Made by a program: the position numbers and the translations under genes. Under the pieces are notes generated by a model. It was given only the letters and a program-made list of their open reading frames with translations, had not been told where the DNA came from and did not search any database. DNA of 64,000 nucleotides. Source: a virus. Shown here piece after piece: positions 42,644 to 50,905 of this stretch. Location: positions 60,608 to 124,607 of IMG/VR virus record IMGVR_UViG_3300030685_000017; one strand, written 5' to 3'. How positions within the stretch are numbered: the first letter of the stretch is position 1; each line of letters begins with the position of its first letter.

Positions 42644-43069
42644 TTAATTAGTTGTTGTGTTTATTGTGTCTTTTATAGCTTCTACAGTTTCTTTAACAGA
42701 ATTTACCACATCTATCATAGAATTATCTGTAGTAATTTTTAAAGTTTCATTTGTATCTTGTGCTTGAGAATGTGTTTCCCAACCACTTTTAACTAAGAAA
42801 GATACTAAGAACGTAAATATACTTGCATTAATGCCTATTAATACTACTTGTAAAGCAGTAAAAGCATATTCAGTAATTCCTAAAATTCCACTTTGAGGTA
42901 CAAGATAAAATATAAAATACGCATCAATAATCATAATAAAAAATAAAACAATATAAGCAATAATTTTACTTGTTTGAGGTCTTTTTATTTTATATTTTTC
43001 TTTTAGATCATACATATCTTTTCTTTGTTTTAATTCATTTTCTAATGAAGTTAAATCTGTTTTGAACAT
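42644..43069 (-). CDS. two-helix membrane protein in lysis module
   Basis: 141 residues: a charged N-terminus, two transmembrane segments (IIAYIVLFFIMIIDAYFIF and FTALQVVLIGINASIFTFL) and a helical C-terminal tail. Its position just upstream of the holin suggests a second holin or antiholin. AAAGGAGA site. Confidence 0.6.
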   Translation of the reverse strand: MFKTDLTSLENELKQRKDMYDLKEKYKIKRPQTSKIIAYIVLFFIMIIDAYFIFYLVPQSGILGITEYAFTALQVVLIGINASIFTFLVSFLVKSGWETHSQAQDTNETLKITTDNSMIDVVNSVKETVEAIKDTINTTTN

Positions 43070-43084
43070 AAGTCTCCTTTTATT

Positions 43085-44101
43085 TTAAATTATATTTAAC
43101 ATAATCTGTTTAATATTTAGATTATCATTACAAATATAACATCTTTCTGTAACTCTAGTGTCTGCATGACCTAACATAATAGATACTAATTTTATATCTT
43201 TAGTCTTATTATATAATTCAGAAGCGAACGTTTTTCTAAAGATATGTACTGTGGTTTTTACGTGCACATTAGATTTTTTTCCTATATTTTTTGCTATTGT
43301 TTCAATTGTACCTTGTACCATTTCTTTACTATTTATATTATTTTTCTGAGAAATAAAAACATATCCATTTTGTCTATCATTAATATACTTTTTTAATTCT
43401 ATACAAGCTCTATATGATAATATTCCTTCTCTTTCAGAACTATCACTTTTATATCCATGTATTTTTATTTCTCTTGTAGAAAAATTTATATCTGTAATTT
43501 TTAATTTTGTTATTTCTCCAACACGCATACCCGTACTAAGCATTAATTCATATAAAGCTTTTTCTCTATTATTATTGATATTGGTTCTACATAATTCAAT
43601 TTCTTCTTTTGTAAGTCTATCTTTTTTACAAGATTTTTGATGTACTCTATCTATATCTAATACTATATTTTCTGAAATATGATGTTTTTTAAATGCCCAT
43701 TGAAAGAATATTAACAAATTACGACAAATAGTGGCAATATAATTTTGAGATAAATGATTATTATTTTTAATTTTAATATACTGTTTAATAGCTAAAAAAT
43801 CAATTATATTTTGACTAATTACTTCTTTATAATTTAATTTAGTATATTTTAAAAAGCTATTAACTGTATAAATATAACATTTTATTGTTGAAATTTTTAT
43901 ACCTTTAGCCAACATATCTAAACTGAATCTTTTTATAATCCATTCATTCGTTTTTATTTCTGTAGTTATTTCTTTTTTCATAGGAGTAATTTCAAAATCG
44001 GTTAATTTTACTATAAGTATTGTTTTTAAAAAATTCTGATGTTCAACATCTAAAAATTTAATTGTCTCTGCTAAAATATCATTAATAATTTGCTCTTTCA
44101 T
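43085..44101 (-). CDS. tyrosine recombinase beside tail-fibre genes
   Basis: 338 residues. N-terminal SAM-like domain (GIKISTIKCYIYTVNSFLKY), catalytic domain with STGMRVGEI (first Arg), HIFRKTFAS (His-x-x-Arg), LGHADT and TERCYICN (Tyr nucleophile). It has its own strong promoter on the minus strand inside the silent fibre cassette. Its place between fibre tip genes and lysis genes, rather than near an early operon, fits a DNA invertase for fibre switching more than a prophage integrase. Confidence 0.9.
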   Translation of the reverse strand: MKEQIINDILAETIKFLDVEHQNFLKTILIVKLTDFEITPMKKEITTEIKTNEWIIKRFSLDMLAKGIKISTIKCYIYTVNSFLKYTKLNYKEVISQNIIDFLAIKQYIKIKNNNHLSQNYIATICRNLLIFFQWAFKKHHISENIVLDIDRVHQKSCKKDRLTKEEIELCRTNINNNREKALYELMLSTGMRVGEITKLKITDINFSTREIKIHGYKSDSSEREGILSYRACIELKKYINDRQNGYVFISQKNNINSKEMVQGTIETIAKNIGKKSNVHVKTTVHIFRKTFASELYNKTKDIKLVSIMLGHADTRVTERCYICNDNLNIKQIMLNII

Positions 44102-44131
44102 TAATTTTCTCCTTAAAGTTTTGTTAAATTA

Positions 44132-44160
44132 ATTATAGCACTTTTAAAAGAAAAAATCAA
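44132..44160 (-). promoter_or_regulatory. promoter of the fibre-linked recombinase
   Basis: On the minus strand TTGATT (44160-44155), 17 bases, TATAAT (44137-44132) preceded by TGC, an extended -10. The start codon is 31 bases from the -10 box, with AAGGAGAAAA between. A dedicated promoter in the late operon. Confidence 0.8.
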
Positions 44161-44186
44161 TGAAAGAATAAAAAATTTTATTCCGT

Positions 44187-44196
44187 TAAATGGTAA
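44187..44196 (+). repeat. 10-bp inverted repeat, silent side
   Basis: TAAATGGTAA, which recurs in inverted orientation at 44852-44861 inside the expressed fibre gene at the constant/variable boundary. In both copies the repeat is read in the same codon phase (AAT GGT = Asn-Gly). Possible crossover site. Confidence 0.4.
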
Positions 44197-44499
44197 ATTA
44201 ATTCTTTACGATAACCACGATTTAAAAATAGAAAAATCGGATCCAGAATATTTTGGACTAGCAAAGCTAATGGAACAGATGTTTCTAATCTTGGAACTAC
44301 AATTCCAATATTACCCGCGTATTTCCCAAAAGATAATATTATCTCTCCTGCATCCCACATGAATACCGCCGGTGCATGGTATAGCGGTGGAACAGCCCGT
44401 ATAAATACAAACGGGTCAATGAGTTTTGCATATGGTGGTACGACGCAAATAGTGGAAAACTCTGGATGGTATGGATTTAATTTTAGTTATTCTATTTAA
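44187..44499 (+). pseudogene. silent, inverted tail-fibre tip cassette
   Basis: Plus-strand reading gives LNGKLILYDNHDLKIEKSDP then EYFGLAK, a one-base slip near 44258 (an A appears to be missing from an A run), then ANGTDVSNLGTTIPILPAYF and on to SGWYGFNFSYSI with TAA at 44497-44499. It has no start codon or ribosome binding site. The C-terminal 70 residues resemble in pattern those of the minus-strand fibre gene 44515-45174 (K-D-N-I, N-T..W.G, G-x-x-S-x-A-Y). The two stops lie 15 bases apart, tail to tail. Confidence 0.6.
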
Positions 44500-44514
44500 C
44501 TCTCTATTATACTA

Positions 44515-45174
44515 TCAGCCATTAGCAATATATCTTATACCATATTGTGCAGCATATACAGTGGTATCAGCAGTGTAATGCGCATAAAGAGAAAGAGTAC
44601 CTTTTGCAAGAGAAATACCAATTACAGTGCCAGTCCAAGTATTAATCGTGTTACCCATTCCACAATTTAATATGTTGTCTACACGAGGAAGATATTTGCT
44701 ATTATCAAAGGTTAAAACCAAGCCATTGTTTGCTAATCCTGCGGGATAATATCCATCAATGTATATTTCTTTCGTTGCTGAATTATATAATGCACTTGTT
44801 ATTGTGATATGCGTAGCTGTAATATGTGACGTTATATCTACCCAAGTCAAATTACCATTTATTTGAGTGATTTCATTCCCAATATTGTCTTGTATTACAT
44901 TATATCCAGACGTCGGAGAAATAATAATTGTTCCTCCATTAGTAATTGCTGTTGTAATTTTATATAAAATACCTCCATAAACTAAAAATTCTCCTATAGC
45001 ATATGCTTTAGATGCTATTAATGTAGTTTCTATTGTGGCAAAATTATGCATTGTATTAGTTATTCCATCAGAAGCATATATATCATCAGTTATTGCAAAA
45101 TAAGAAACAGGAGAAAAACCAGTATCTTTTTTTATTAATTTTTTTTGATGCGTAATTGTGGATAAAGTACTCAT
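44515..45174 (-). CDS. tail-fibre / receptor-binding tip protein
   Basis: 219 residues. Constant first half (SKAYAIGEFLVYGGILYKIT, TAITNGGTIIISPTSGYNVI) shared with the gene at 46205, then a variable C-terminal half from INGNLTWVDI (LPRVDNILNCGMGNTINTW, SLYAHYTADTTVYAAQYGIR). This half is the probable host-contact domain. AAGGAGAAAATA site. A 92-bp stretch is identical to the gene at 46205. Confidence 0.7.
   Translation of the reverse strand: MSTLSTITHQKKLIKKDTGFSPVSYFAITDDIYASDGITNTMHNFATIETTLIASKAYAIGEFLVYGGILYKITTAITNGGTIIISPTSGYNVIQDNIGNEITQINGNLTWVDITSHITATHITITSALYNSATKEIYIDGYYPAGLANNGLVLTFDNSKYLPRVDNILNCGMGNTINTWTGTVIGISLAKGTLSLYAHYTADTTVYAAQYGIRYIANG
44852..44861 (-). repeat. 10-bp inverted repeat, expressed side
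   Basis: Minus-strand TAAATGGTAA in the fibre gene, partner of 44187-44196. Recombination between them would invert about 675 bp and join the constant half to the silent tip in frame. Confidence 0.4.
44866..44957. repeat. 92-bp direct repeat, copy 1
   Basis: Identical base for base to 46286-46377, in the same orientation, inside two different fibre genes. Encodes the segment from TTAITNGGTIII to IGNEIT. Confidence 0.95.
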
Positions 45175-45264
45175 ATATTATTTTCTCCTTAATTTAATTT
45201 TTGATTTTCTAATTATATATTATAAAATCATGTTTTTCTAATATAGTCAGTAATATTGTTTTCA

Positions 45265-46188
45265 TTAAGATAAAGATAATCCATATATTAATTTTCCATT
45301 GTAAACTAAACTGGAAACTTCTACACCATTATAAAATACTTGCTGTACAGCTGAACCGTTATAGTATAGATTAAAAATTTTATCATATGCGGCAAAGGTA
45401 ATTCTAGCCAAACCATTGCCTTGCTGAATACTATTAGACATTGATGCAGAATATGTTACACCATTTATTGTTATAGCCGGAACCCCTCCAGTAAAACCAG
45501 ATCCCCCAGAACCACCTCCATCTTGCCAACCACTACCTCCACCATAAAGACCTCCTCCGCCTCCACCTTCTATTGAATAGTTACTTCCTGCAGAAGTTTT
45601 AGTTCCAGATCCCTGACCAAATCCAGCCCACATTGCTCCTTGTGATGTTCCTGCAGAAGTTTGAGATCCACCAGTACCACCATCTCCAGCTGTTTGCCCT
45701 GTTAAACCTCCACCATATCCTCCACCATATATTCCATGTCCATCTACACACTTATCTCCACCACCACCTCCAGCAACAATTAATATCTCTGGAATATAAG
45801 AAGCAAAGTTGCTTAGTACTCCTCTATTAGTAAGAGTTATAGACGTACATCCACCACCAGAAGCAAGGTATCCTGTTCCACCATTACCATAAGCAATATT
45901 ACCACCACCATTGTAACCACCAGGTAAATAATTAGCTTGTGCAGAACCAACATGTTTACCAGAACCAGTACCACCTACAGCAATATAGATAGTTTGATTC
46001 TTTGTTAACTGTACATACCCAACTGAATAACCACCATATCCACCTTGGTTTAACGAACATCCACCTTGCGCCCCCCATGTTTCAAGTTTATATACTCCTG
46101 CAACCGGTGCTGTAAACGATTGTATTCCACCTATATAAGCATAATCGTTGTAAGCCCCAATTATTGGGTTAATTGATGCAATTGACAT
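45265..46188 (-). CDS. glycine-rich tail-fibre / adhesin protein
   Basis: 307 residues. After an N-terminal beta region (FTAPVAGVYKLETWGAQGG) it is dominated by Gly clusters (GGYNGGGNIAYGNGGTGYLA, GGGGGGLYGGGSGWQDGGGS), then a C-terminal domain with YNG-type repeats (LYYNGSAVQQVFYNGVEVSS). Glycine-rich folds of this kind occur in receptor-binding tips. AAGAGGTGATATTTC precedes the start. Predicted virion protein. Confidence 0.75.
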   Translation of the reverse strand: MSIASINPIIGAYNDYAYIGGIQSFTAPVAGVYKLETWGAQGGCSLNQGGYGGYSVGYVQLTKNQTIYIAVGGTGSGKHVGSAQANYLPGGYNGGGNIAYGNGGTGYLASGGGCTSITLTNRGVLSNFASYIPEILIVAGGGGGDKCVDGHGIYGGGYGGGLTGQTAGDGGTGGSQTSAGTSQGAMWAGFGQGSGTKTSAGSNYSIEGGGGGGLYGGGSGWQDGGGSGGSGFTGGVPAITINGVTYSASMSNSIQQGNGLARITFAAYDKIFNLYYNGSAVQQVFYNGVEVSSLVYNGKLIYGLSLS

Positions 46189-46204
46189 GAAATATCACCT
46201 CTTC

Positions 46205-46594
46205 TCATATTACTGAAACAAGATATAGAATTTTGTTCGTTGCATCATATGAATTCACTTTGATATTTACATTATTCTTTAATGCAGTGATTTCATTCCC
46301 AATATTGTCTTGTATTACATTATATCCAGACGTCGGAGAAATAATAATTGTTCCTCCATTAGTAATTGCTGTTGTAACACGATAAATAAGTCCATTATAA
46401 ACAAAAAAGTCATTTACTGCATATGCTTTAGAAGTTGTTAATGTAGTTTCCACATTAGAAAGATTAGTTATGAATGGAACACTACCATCAGAATTATATA
46501 TATCATCTATAACGCCCCAATGGGATATTTTTGCAAATCCAGTACTTTGTTTAATATATTGTTTATAATGAATTATTGTAGATAAAATACTCAT
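46205..46594 (-). CDS. short fibre-tip paralogue
   Basis: 129 residues. Same constant half as 44515-45174 (SKAYAVNDFFVYNGLIYRVT) but only a short variable end after the 92-bp repeat (LKNNVNIKVNSYDATNKILY). Likely a minor fibre or a truncated version of the tip gene. AGGAGAAAAA site. Confidence 0.7.
   Translation of the reverse strand: MSILSTIIHYKQYIKQSTGFAKISHWGVIDDIYNSDGSVPFITNLSNVETTLTTSKAYAVNDFFVYNGLIYRVTTAITNGGTIIISPTSGYNVIQDNIGNEITALKNNVNIKVNSYDATNKILYLVSVI
46286..46377. repeat. 92-bp direct repeat, copy 2
   Basis: Identical to 44866-44957. Recombination between the copies would exchange variable ends and delete or duplicate the glycine-rich gene between them. Confidence 0.95.
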
Positions 46595-46609
46595 TAATTT
46601 TTCTCCTTA

Positions 46610-46912
46610 TTAATATTCTTGCATCCAAAACAATTTTCCAGACATTTGATCATCTGTAGGTTCTGTTATCGCAAATACCGTATCTTGATACTTTGTCATT
46701 AAAAGTACTTGAGTACCAACATTTACAAGACATTCTTCTATATTATTTAATTTACTAGCTCTGAATCCTTTATTAAGACTATTGGTATTTAGACTAGATA
46801 CAGCATCAGTGTAATTATGTAAATTTACCTGATTTTTATAAGTAGATATTGCGTTAGAATCATCTAATGCAATATCACTATTTGGTATATAATTATAATT
46901 TACAAAACTCAT
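46610..46912 (-). CDS. small tail-associated protein
   Basis: 100 residues, related to the next gene upstream: both have a helical N-terminal half with LNNIEECLVN/LNKIEEELYN and end in an EPTxxx...FWxQE motif. The same EPT..G.YWIQ ending occurs in the fibre protein at 50906. Probably a baseplate or fibre connector. Confidence 0.65.
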   Translation of the reverse strand: MSFVNYNYIPNSDIALDDSNAISTYKNQVNLHNYTDAVSSLNTNSLNKGFRASKLNNIEECLVNVGTQVLLMTKYQDTVFAITEPTDDQMSGKLFWMQEY

Positions 46913-47248
46913 TTATACCTCCTGATACCAAAAGGTATCAACTTCACAATCTATTGTCGGTTCAGTAGTAGATATAATTGTTGATCTATTTGATAGAGCA
47001 AATAAACCTATATTATATAATTCTTCTTCTATCTTATTTAATATAGTAGCATCTATCCAATACGGTTTAAGTAAAGTAGCATTAGCTTCAATTAGAGCTT
47101 GTGCACTATTTATATTTCCTACATTCATAAATGTATAATATTGTAAAATTATATCTTTTACCGTATCATCCATATCTTTAAAATTAGATAAAGAAATTAC
47201 TGAACTTGGAAATTGACTACCAGATTCATGAGAATACGTAGTACTCAT
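46913..47248 (-). CDS. small tail-associated protein, paralogue
   Basis: 111 residues. ILNKIEEELYNIGLFALSNR, then TEPTIDCEVDTFWYQEV at the C-terminus, the shared ending described for its neighbour. It starts 16 bases after the baseplate gene and abuts the next one. Function inferred from position. Confidence 0.65.
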   Translation of the reverse strand: MSTTYSHESGSQFPSSVISLSNFKDMDDTVKDIILQYYTFMNVGNINSAQALIEANATLLKPYWIDATILNKIEEELYNIGLFALSNRSTIISTTEPTIDCEVDTFWYQEV

Positions 47249-47264
47249 TCTTTTCTCCTTTTAT

Positions 47265-48875
47265 TTAAGTATTATCATATAATTGTAAAAATTTATACAT
47301 GGTAATTGTAGAAGTACATTTAGAAAAATCATTACTTACTTCTGTTACTATATAAGTTTCTTCTGTATCATTCTGTCTTTTTTTATAACTAACTTTTATA
47401 TTAACATCTAAGAAAGGAACTAATAAAGTGGTTATAGATACTGTATCCATCATTGTAGTAGATTTACGATTATAATAAGCGGCATTAGTTTTTGCTACCG
47501 TATTAGATAAAATATTATCAAAATTATCTCCTGAATGACTCTCTAGTACTTCTCCTAAATTTTGTACACTAAATTTACTAGTAGGATCAATTCTAAATAT
47601 AACATTTTTAGGATCTATATTATATTTATTAGAAAAATAAGTTTTAGTATACGTAATATCATTTACATCATTTGTAAATACGCATAAAGCATGTGGTTGA
47701 TATTGCCCTAAATAATAAGCCACTTTTGTACCTGTACTATCATTCAAAGTATAAATTTTCACAGCACATGTTTCACCATTTTCTATTTCATTAGCTGTCA
47801 ATGCTGTTGTTGTATATTCATAATAAATAGGTAATACTCCTAAACTATTTATTTGAATATTACACGCTCCTGTATTATTTGCAGAAGGTACAAAAGCAAT
47901 TATATCCGATTTATCATAACTCGTATAAGCAGATAAAGTTAATTGATAAATATTAGAAGCAAAACTACTAAACGTGGCATAAAAATCTACATCATAACTT
48001 ACGCCAAATATTTCAGTAATATTTTTTATATTACTTGTATCATACTCGACACTTTCACAATCGTCACTAGTTTGTATAGAACGTAGAAAACTATTATCTA
48101 TATCTATAATTTCTGTGGTCATTGTTGGTAACATATTAAAACAAAATGCCCCATAAACATCCATATAGGCTTGACAATCAGGATATAAATCTCTTATATC
48201 TCCTAACGCCGTCCATAATGTATCACCCGGATTATATGTAAGATCGGAAGGTAGGATATTCCATTCACTATTATTTTGTCTGTAAGTTAAATAATCTGAA
48301 TTATGCCCCGGCATACCATAATATTCACCCACATCTTCAATAATGTAATCTTTAATAGTAGTTAAATTTTGTATAATATAACTTACAATTTCTCGTATTG
48401 TTCGTTTTGCTCCATTATATTCTACCGGAATAGTTAAACTTATTGCTCCCCCTATTTGACCATTAACAGTCCCATTTAATTCTGAAATGCGATCAGACAA
48501 AGAAAATTTAAGAGAATTCTCAGTAGCGTTGTATGTCGTACTAACTCCTGTAATTCTATAAATTCCAGCTGGATACCAGCTATAAGTTTCTTTTATATAA
48601 TCTTCTACACCTAAATCAATTTTATAAAAGAAACCAAGCCAAGTATTAATTTCATTTTCTATATCAGAAATAAAATCATCTAACTTTAAAGTAAAATCAC
48701 ATGTTCTTCTAATATCAGAACTAGATTGTATATCTAAAGTTCCAAAATCTGAAACTCCTGTGAATGATGTTATGATTGTTTTCATATCTGATTTAACAAT
48801 TGAAATTCGCATTTTATAATTTACTATAGGTTGCTGTAACAGTTCCTTGTCGTCTTCTAAAATTACATATTTCAT
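47265..48875 (-). CDS. baseplate / tail tip structural protein
   Basis: 536 residues. Beta-rich, beginning KYVILEDDKELLQQPIVNYK; contains FYKIDLGVEDYIKE and TLDIQSSSDIRRTCDFTLKL, like domains of siphovirus tail-tip hub proteins that set up D1/D4-type barrels. It lies between the distal tail-like protein and fibre genes. The ribosome binding site is GGGAG with a long spacer. Confidence 0.65.
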   Translation of the reverse strand: MKYVILEDDKELLQQPIVNYKMRISIVKSDMKTIITSFTGVSDFGTLDIQSSSDIRRTCDFTLKLDDFISDIENEINTWLGFFYKIDLGVEDYIKETYSWYPAGIYRITGVSTTYNATENSLKFSLSDRISELNGTVNGQIGGAISLTIPVEYNGAKRTIREIVSYIIQNLTTIKDYIIEDVGEYYGMPGHNSDYLTYRQNNSEWNILPSDLTYNPGDTLWTALGDIRDLYPDCQAYMDVYGAFCFNMLPTMTTEIIDIDNSFLRSIQTSDDCESVEYDTSNIKNITEIFGVSYDVDFYATFSSFASNIYQLTLSAYTSYDKSDIIAFVPSANNTGACNIQINSLGVLPIYYEYTTTALTANEIENGETCAVKIYTLNDSTGTKVAYYLGQYQPHALCVFTNDVNDITYTKTYFSNKYNIDPKNVIFRIDPTSKFSVQNLGEVLESHSGDNFDNILSNTVAKTNAAYYNRKSTTMMDTVSITTLLVPFLDVNIKVSYKKRQNDTEETYIVTEVSNDFSKCTSTITMYKFLQLYDNT

Positions 48876-48879
48876 ATTT

Positions 48880-49773
48880 TTAGTATACTCCCGGTTCTAC
48901 CAAAGATAAATTATTTTTATATAAATCTTTTTCACTTACGCAAGATCCTATTTCTACAAAATCAAACGAAATAGTCCATAAGTCTGGATGTCCTTCTTCT
49001 GTTTCAGAAGGAGTTCCAGTAATTCTAATAAGCCAATTTCTTCCAATATCTAATTTTAAAATTTTTGGCTTTTTATTACATAACCAATCTATAATTGTTT
49101 TTCTAAATATACCTTGTGTACCAGAATCTACCATACAATTAGTAAATTTTAGAAAAGCCGCAGTTATAGTACCAGTATCATAATTAGCATCTGAATTTGA
49201 AACTACTACTGGATATTGACTATCATTAATTTTTAAAGTCGTGTTGTCTTGCTGTCTTGTAATCTGTGGATAAGTAATATCAACTACAGTATGAACAAAA
49301 GTATCTTTATCTGTAATACATATTCCTTCAAAATCAGAATATATAGTAATATTTTCATATGAATTTATATTACCAGATAATACAGACATACACATAAATT
49401 CTTCATTTGTTCTAGCTTTTGCATAATAATATTCTTTTACGAAATTAAAATCAGTAATATCTTTAATAGGAATTACAAAAATAGTAATCCATTCAAGAGT
49501 ACCTGTTTCTCTAGTCTTTATTACAATAGTATCTGTATTCTTTAATGAAAATCCAGAATTACCGCCATCTAAATTATTTTCATATGTAGCATTTAATTTA
49601 GTTGTATAAGTCCAATCATCATTAATGTTATCTACAGTTTTTGTATAATCTGTACTTAAATATAATTGATCATATGTACCATCATTTAATATTGCATTTG
49701 TAAAAGTACCCGTATCAGTTGCGGGAGTCTGCATAGCATATATACCACTAAAAAAATCTATTCCAAAAAACAT
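48880..49773 (-). CDS. distal tail protein-like
   Basis: 297 residues, AAAGGGAGAAG site. Beta-rich with WITIFVIPIKDITDFNFVKE and IDWLCNKKPKILKLDIGRNW, a layout like the distal tail proteins that cap the tube. Position two genes from the tape measure supports this. No enzymatic motif. Confidence 0.55.
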   Translation of the reverse strand: MFFGIDFFSGIYAMQTPATDTGTFTNAILNDGTYDQLYLSTDYTKTVDNINDDWTYTTKLNATYENNLDGGNSGFSLKNTDTIVIKTRETGTLEWITIFVIPIKDITDFNFVKEYYYAKARTNEEFMCMSVLSGNINSYENITIYSDFEGICITDKDTFVHTVVDITYPQITRQQDNTTLKINDSQYPVVVSNSDANYDTGTITAAFLKFTNCMVDSGTQGIFRKTIIDWLCNKKPKILKLDIGRNWLIRITGTPSETEEGHPDLWTISFDFVEIGSCVSEKDLYKNNLSLVEPGVY

Positions 49774-49787
49774 GCTTCTCCCTTTCT

Positions 49788-50894
49788 TTAAGTATAGCTA
49801 ACAATTAAATTATATATTCCATTATGTCGATTTACTTGGAAACTAATTATTGCTCCTGTGTTATATTGATCTGTAATGACTCTAAACATATCTCCATTTA
49901 TATCTACAATAGGATTACTATCAGTTGTACCTATAATACCACTTAGTATATTAACATAAATTATATAATGAGAAAGTGTATTATTAATAGTTAATTTTCC
50001 GTAATAAACATTATTTATATTTACTATAGATAAAAATACATTAAATTTATTGCCCTTTAGTTCCGCAAATTGTTCATTTACTGGAAGTAATTTTGCTTTA
50101 ACAACCAAAGCAAAATCCCCATCAACTTCTGAATTAGAAATATCATAACTAATTGAATTATTTGTTAAAGTAAATAGTCCATCTTGTAAAGTATAATTAT
50201 TATTTGTTAGTATATAATCCATTGTCACAATATTAGATGTTAATATAATTTTACCGTCTATATTTTCCCCAACAAAAGATAAATTTGATGGAATTTTTGT
50301 ATATTTTACACTAGCTAATATATAACCAGTATCTACTAAAAATCCATATGCACTTTTACCTATAGCTCTAAAATAATAGGTAGATAAATTTTCAAGACCA
50401 TAATATATATATGATTTTGCAGAAGCGGAATATAAAGTATCACTAACTAATAATTGAGTTTTTGTAGTGTCATATAAATAGAATGCAAATTCTTGTAAAT
50501 TATCTCCTTCTGATTGTGTAAAAGATAAATTAGCAGTATAATTTGCAGAGCTAATTACATCATTTGTACTAATATTACTAAAATTAAAGGTAGGAGTTAA
50601 ATAACAATAAAATAATATTGCTTCTGATAAGTTACTTGAATTTCCATTTTCATCATACACTTGCACTTGTGCAGTATAAGAAGTATTTGTAGTTAATGTA
50701 CTTCCGGGTAAATTATAATTTAATCTAGTTCCATCTTGTGTAACATTATATATTGTAGAAAGTGTTATTCTATTAACAATAATTAATCGTGTTTTTACAA
50801 TTTGCACACCTGTATAGGTATAATTAAATGTATGAGCATAGTTAGGATCGAAACATGAAACTTTTTCAAGAATCGGTGTATTTAAAGTCGCCAT
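49788..50894 (-). CDS. tail fibre / fibronectin-like structural protein
   Basis: 368 residues from ATG 50894 (AAGGAGATAAAT upstream; an in-frame start at 50927 is less likely). Beta-sandwich repeats reminiscent of FN3 domains (TSYTAQVQVYDENGNSSNLS, ENLSTYYFRAIGKSAYGFLV) followed by a C-terminal beta domain. Probably extends the tail tip. Confidence 0.65.
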   Translation of the reverse strand: MATLNTPILEKVSCFDPNYAHTFNYTYTGVQIVKTRLIIVNRITLSTIYNVTQDGTRLNYNLPGSTLTTNTSYTAQVQVYDENGNSSNLSEAILFYCYLTPTFNFSNISTNDVISSANYTANLSFTQSEGDNLQEFAFYLYDTTKTQLLVSDTLYSASAKSYIYYGLENLSTYYFRAIGKSAYGFLVDTGYILASVKYTKIPSNLSFVGENIDGKIILTSNIVTMDYILTNNNYTLQDGLFTLTNNSISYDISNSEVDGDFALVVKAKLLPVNEQFAELKGNKFNVFLSIVNINNVYYGKLTINNTLSHYIIYVNILSGIIGTTDSNPIVDINGDMFRVITDQYNTGAIISFQVNRHNGIYNLIVSYT

Positions 50895-50905
50895 ATTTAT
50901 CTCCT

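Noticed and set aside
42223-42651. 142-codon plus-strand frame over the holin gene
   Set aside because: Antisense shadow of the holin gene; the opposite strand has a proper start, ribosome binding site and holin layout.
44178-44360. 60-codon minus-strand frame near the recombinase
   Set aside because: It is the shadow of the plus-strand fibre tip cassette, with no ribosome binding site.
44500-46600. A diversity-generating retroelement acting on the fibre genes
   Set aside because: No reverse transcriptase gene and no template/variable repeat with adenine-specific differences; the long repeats are identical.
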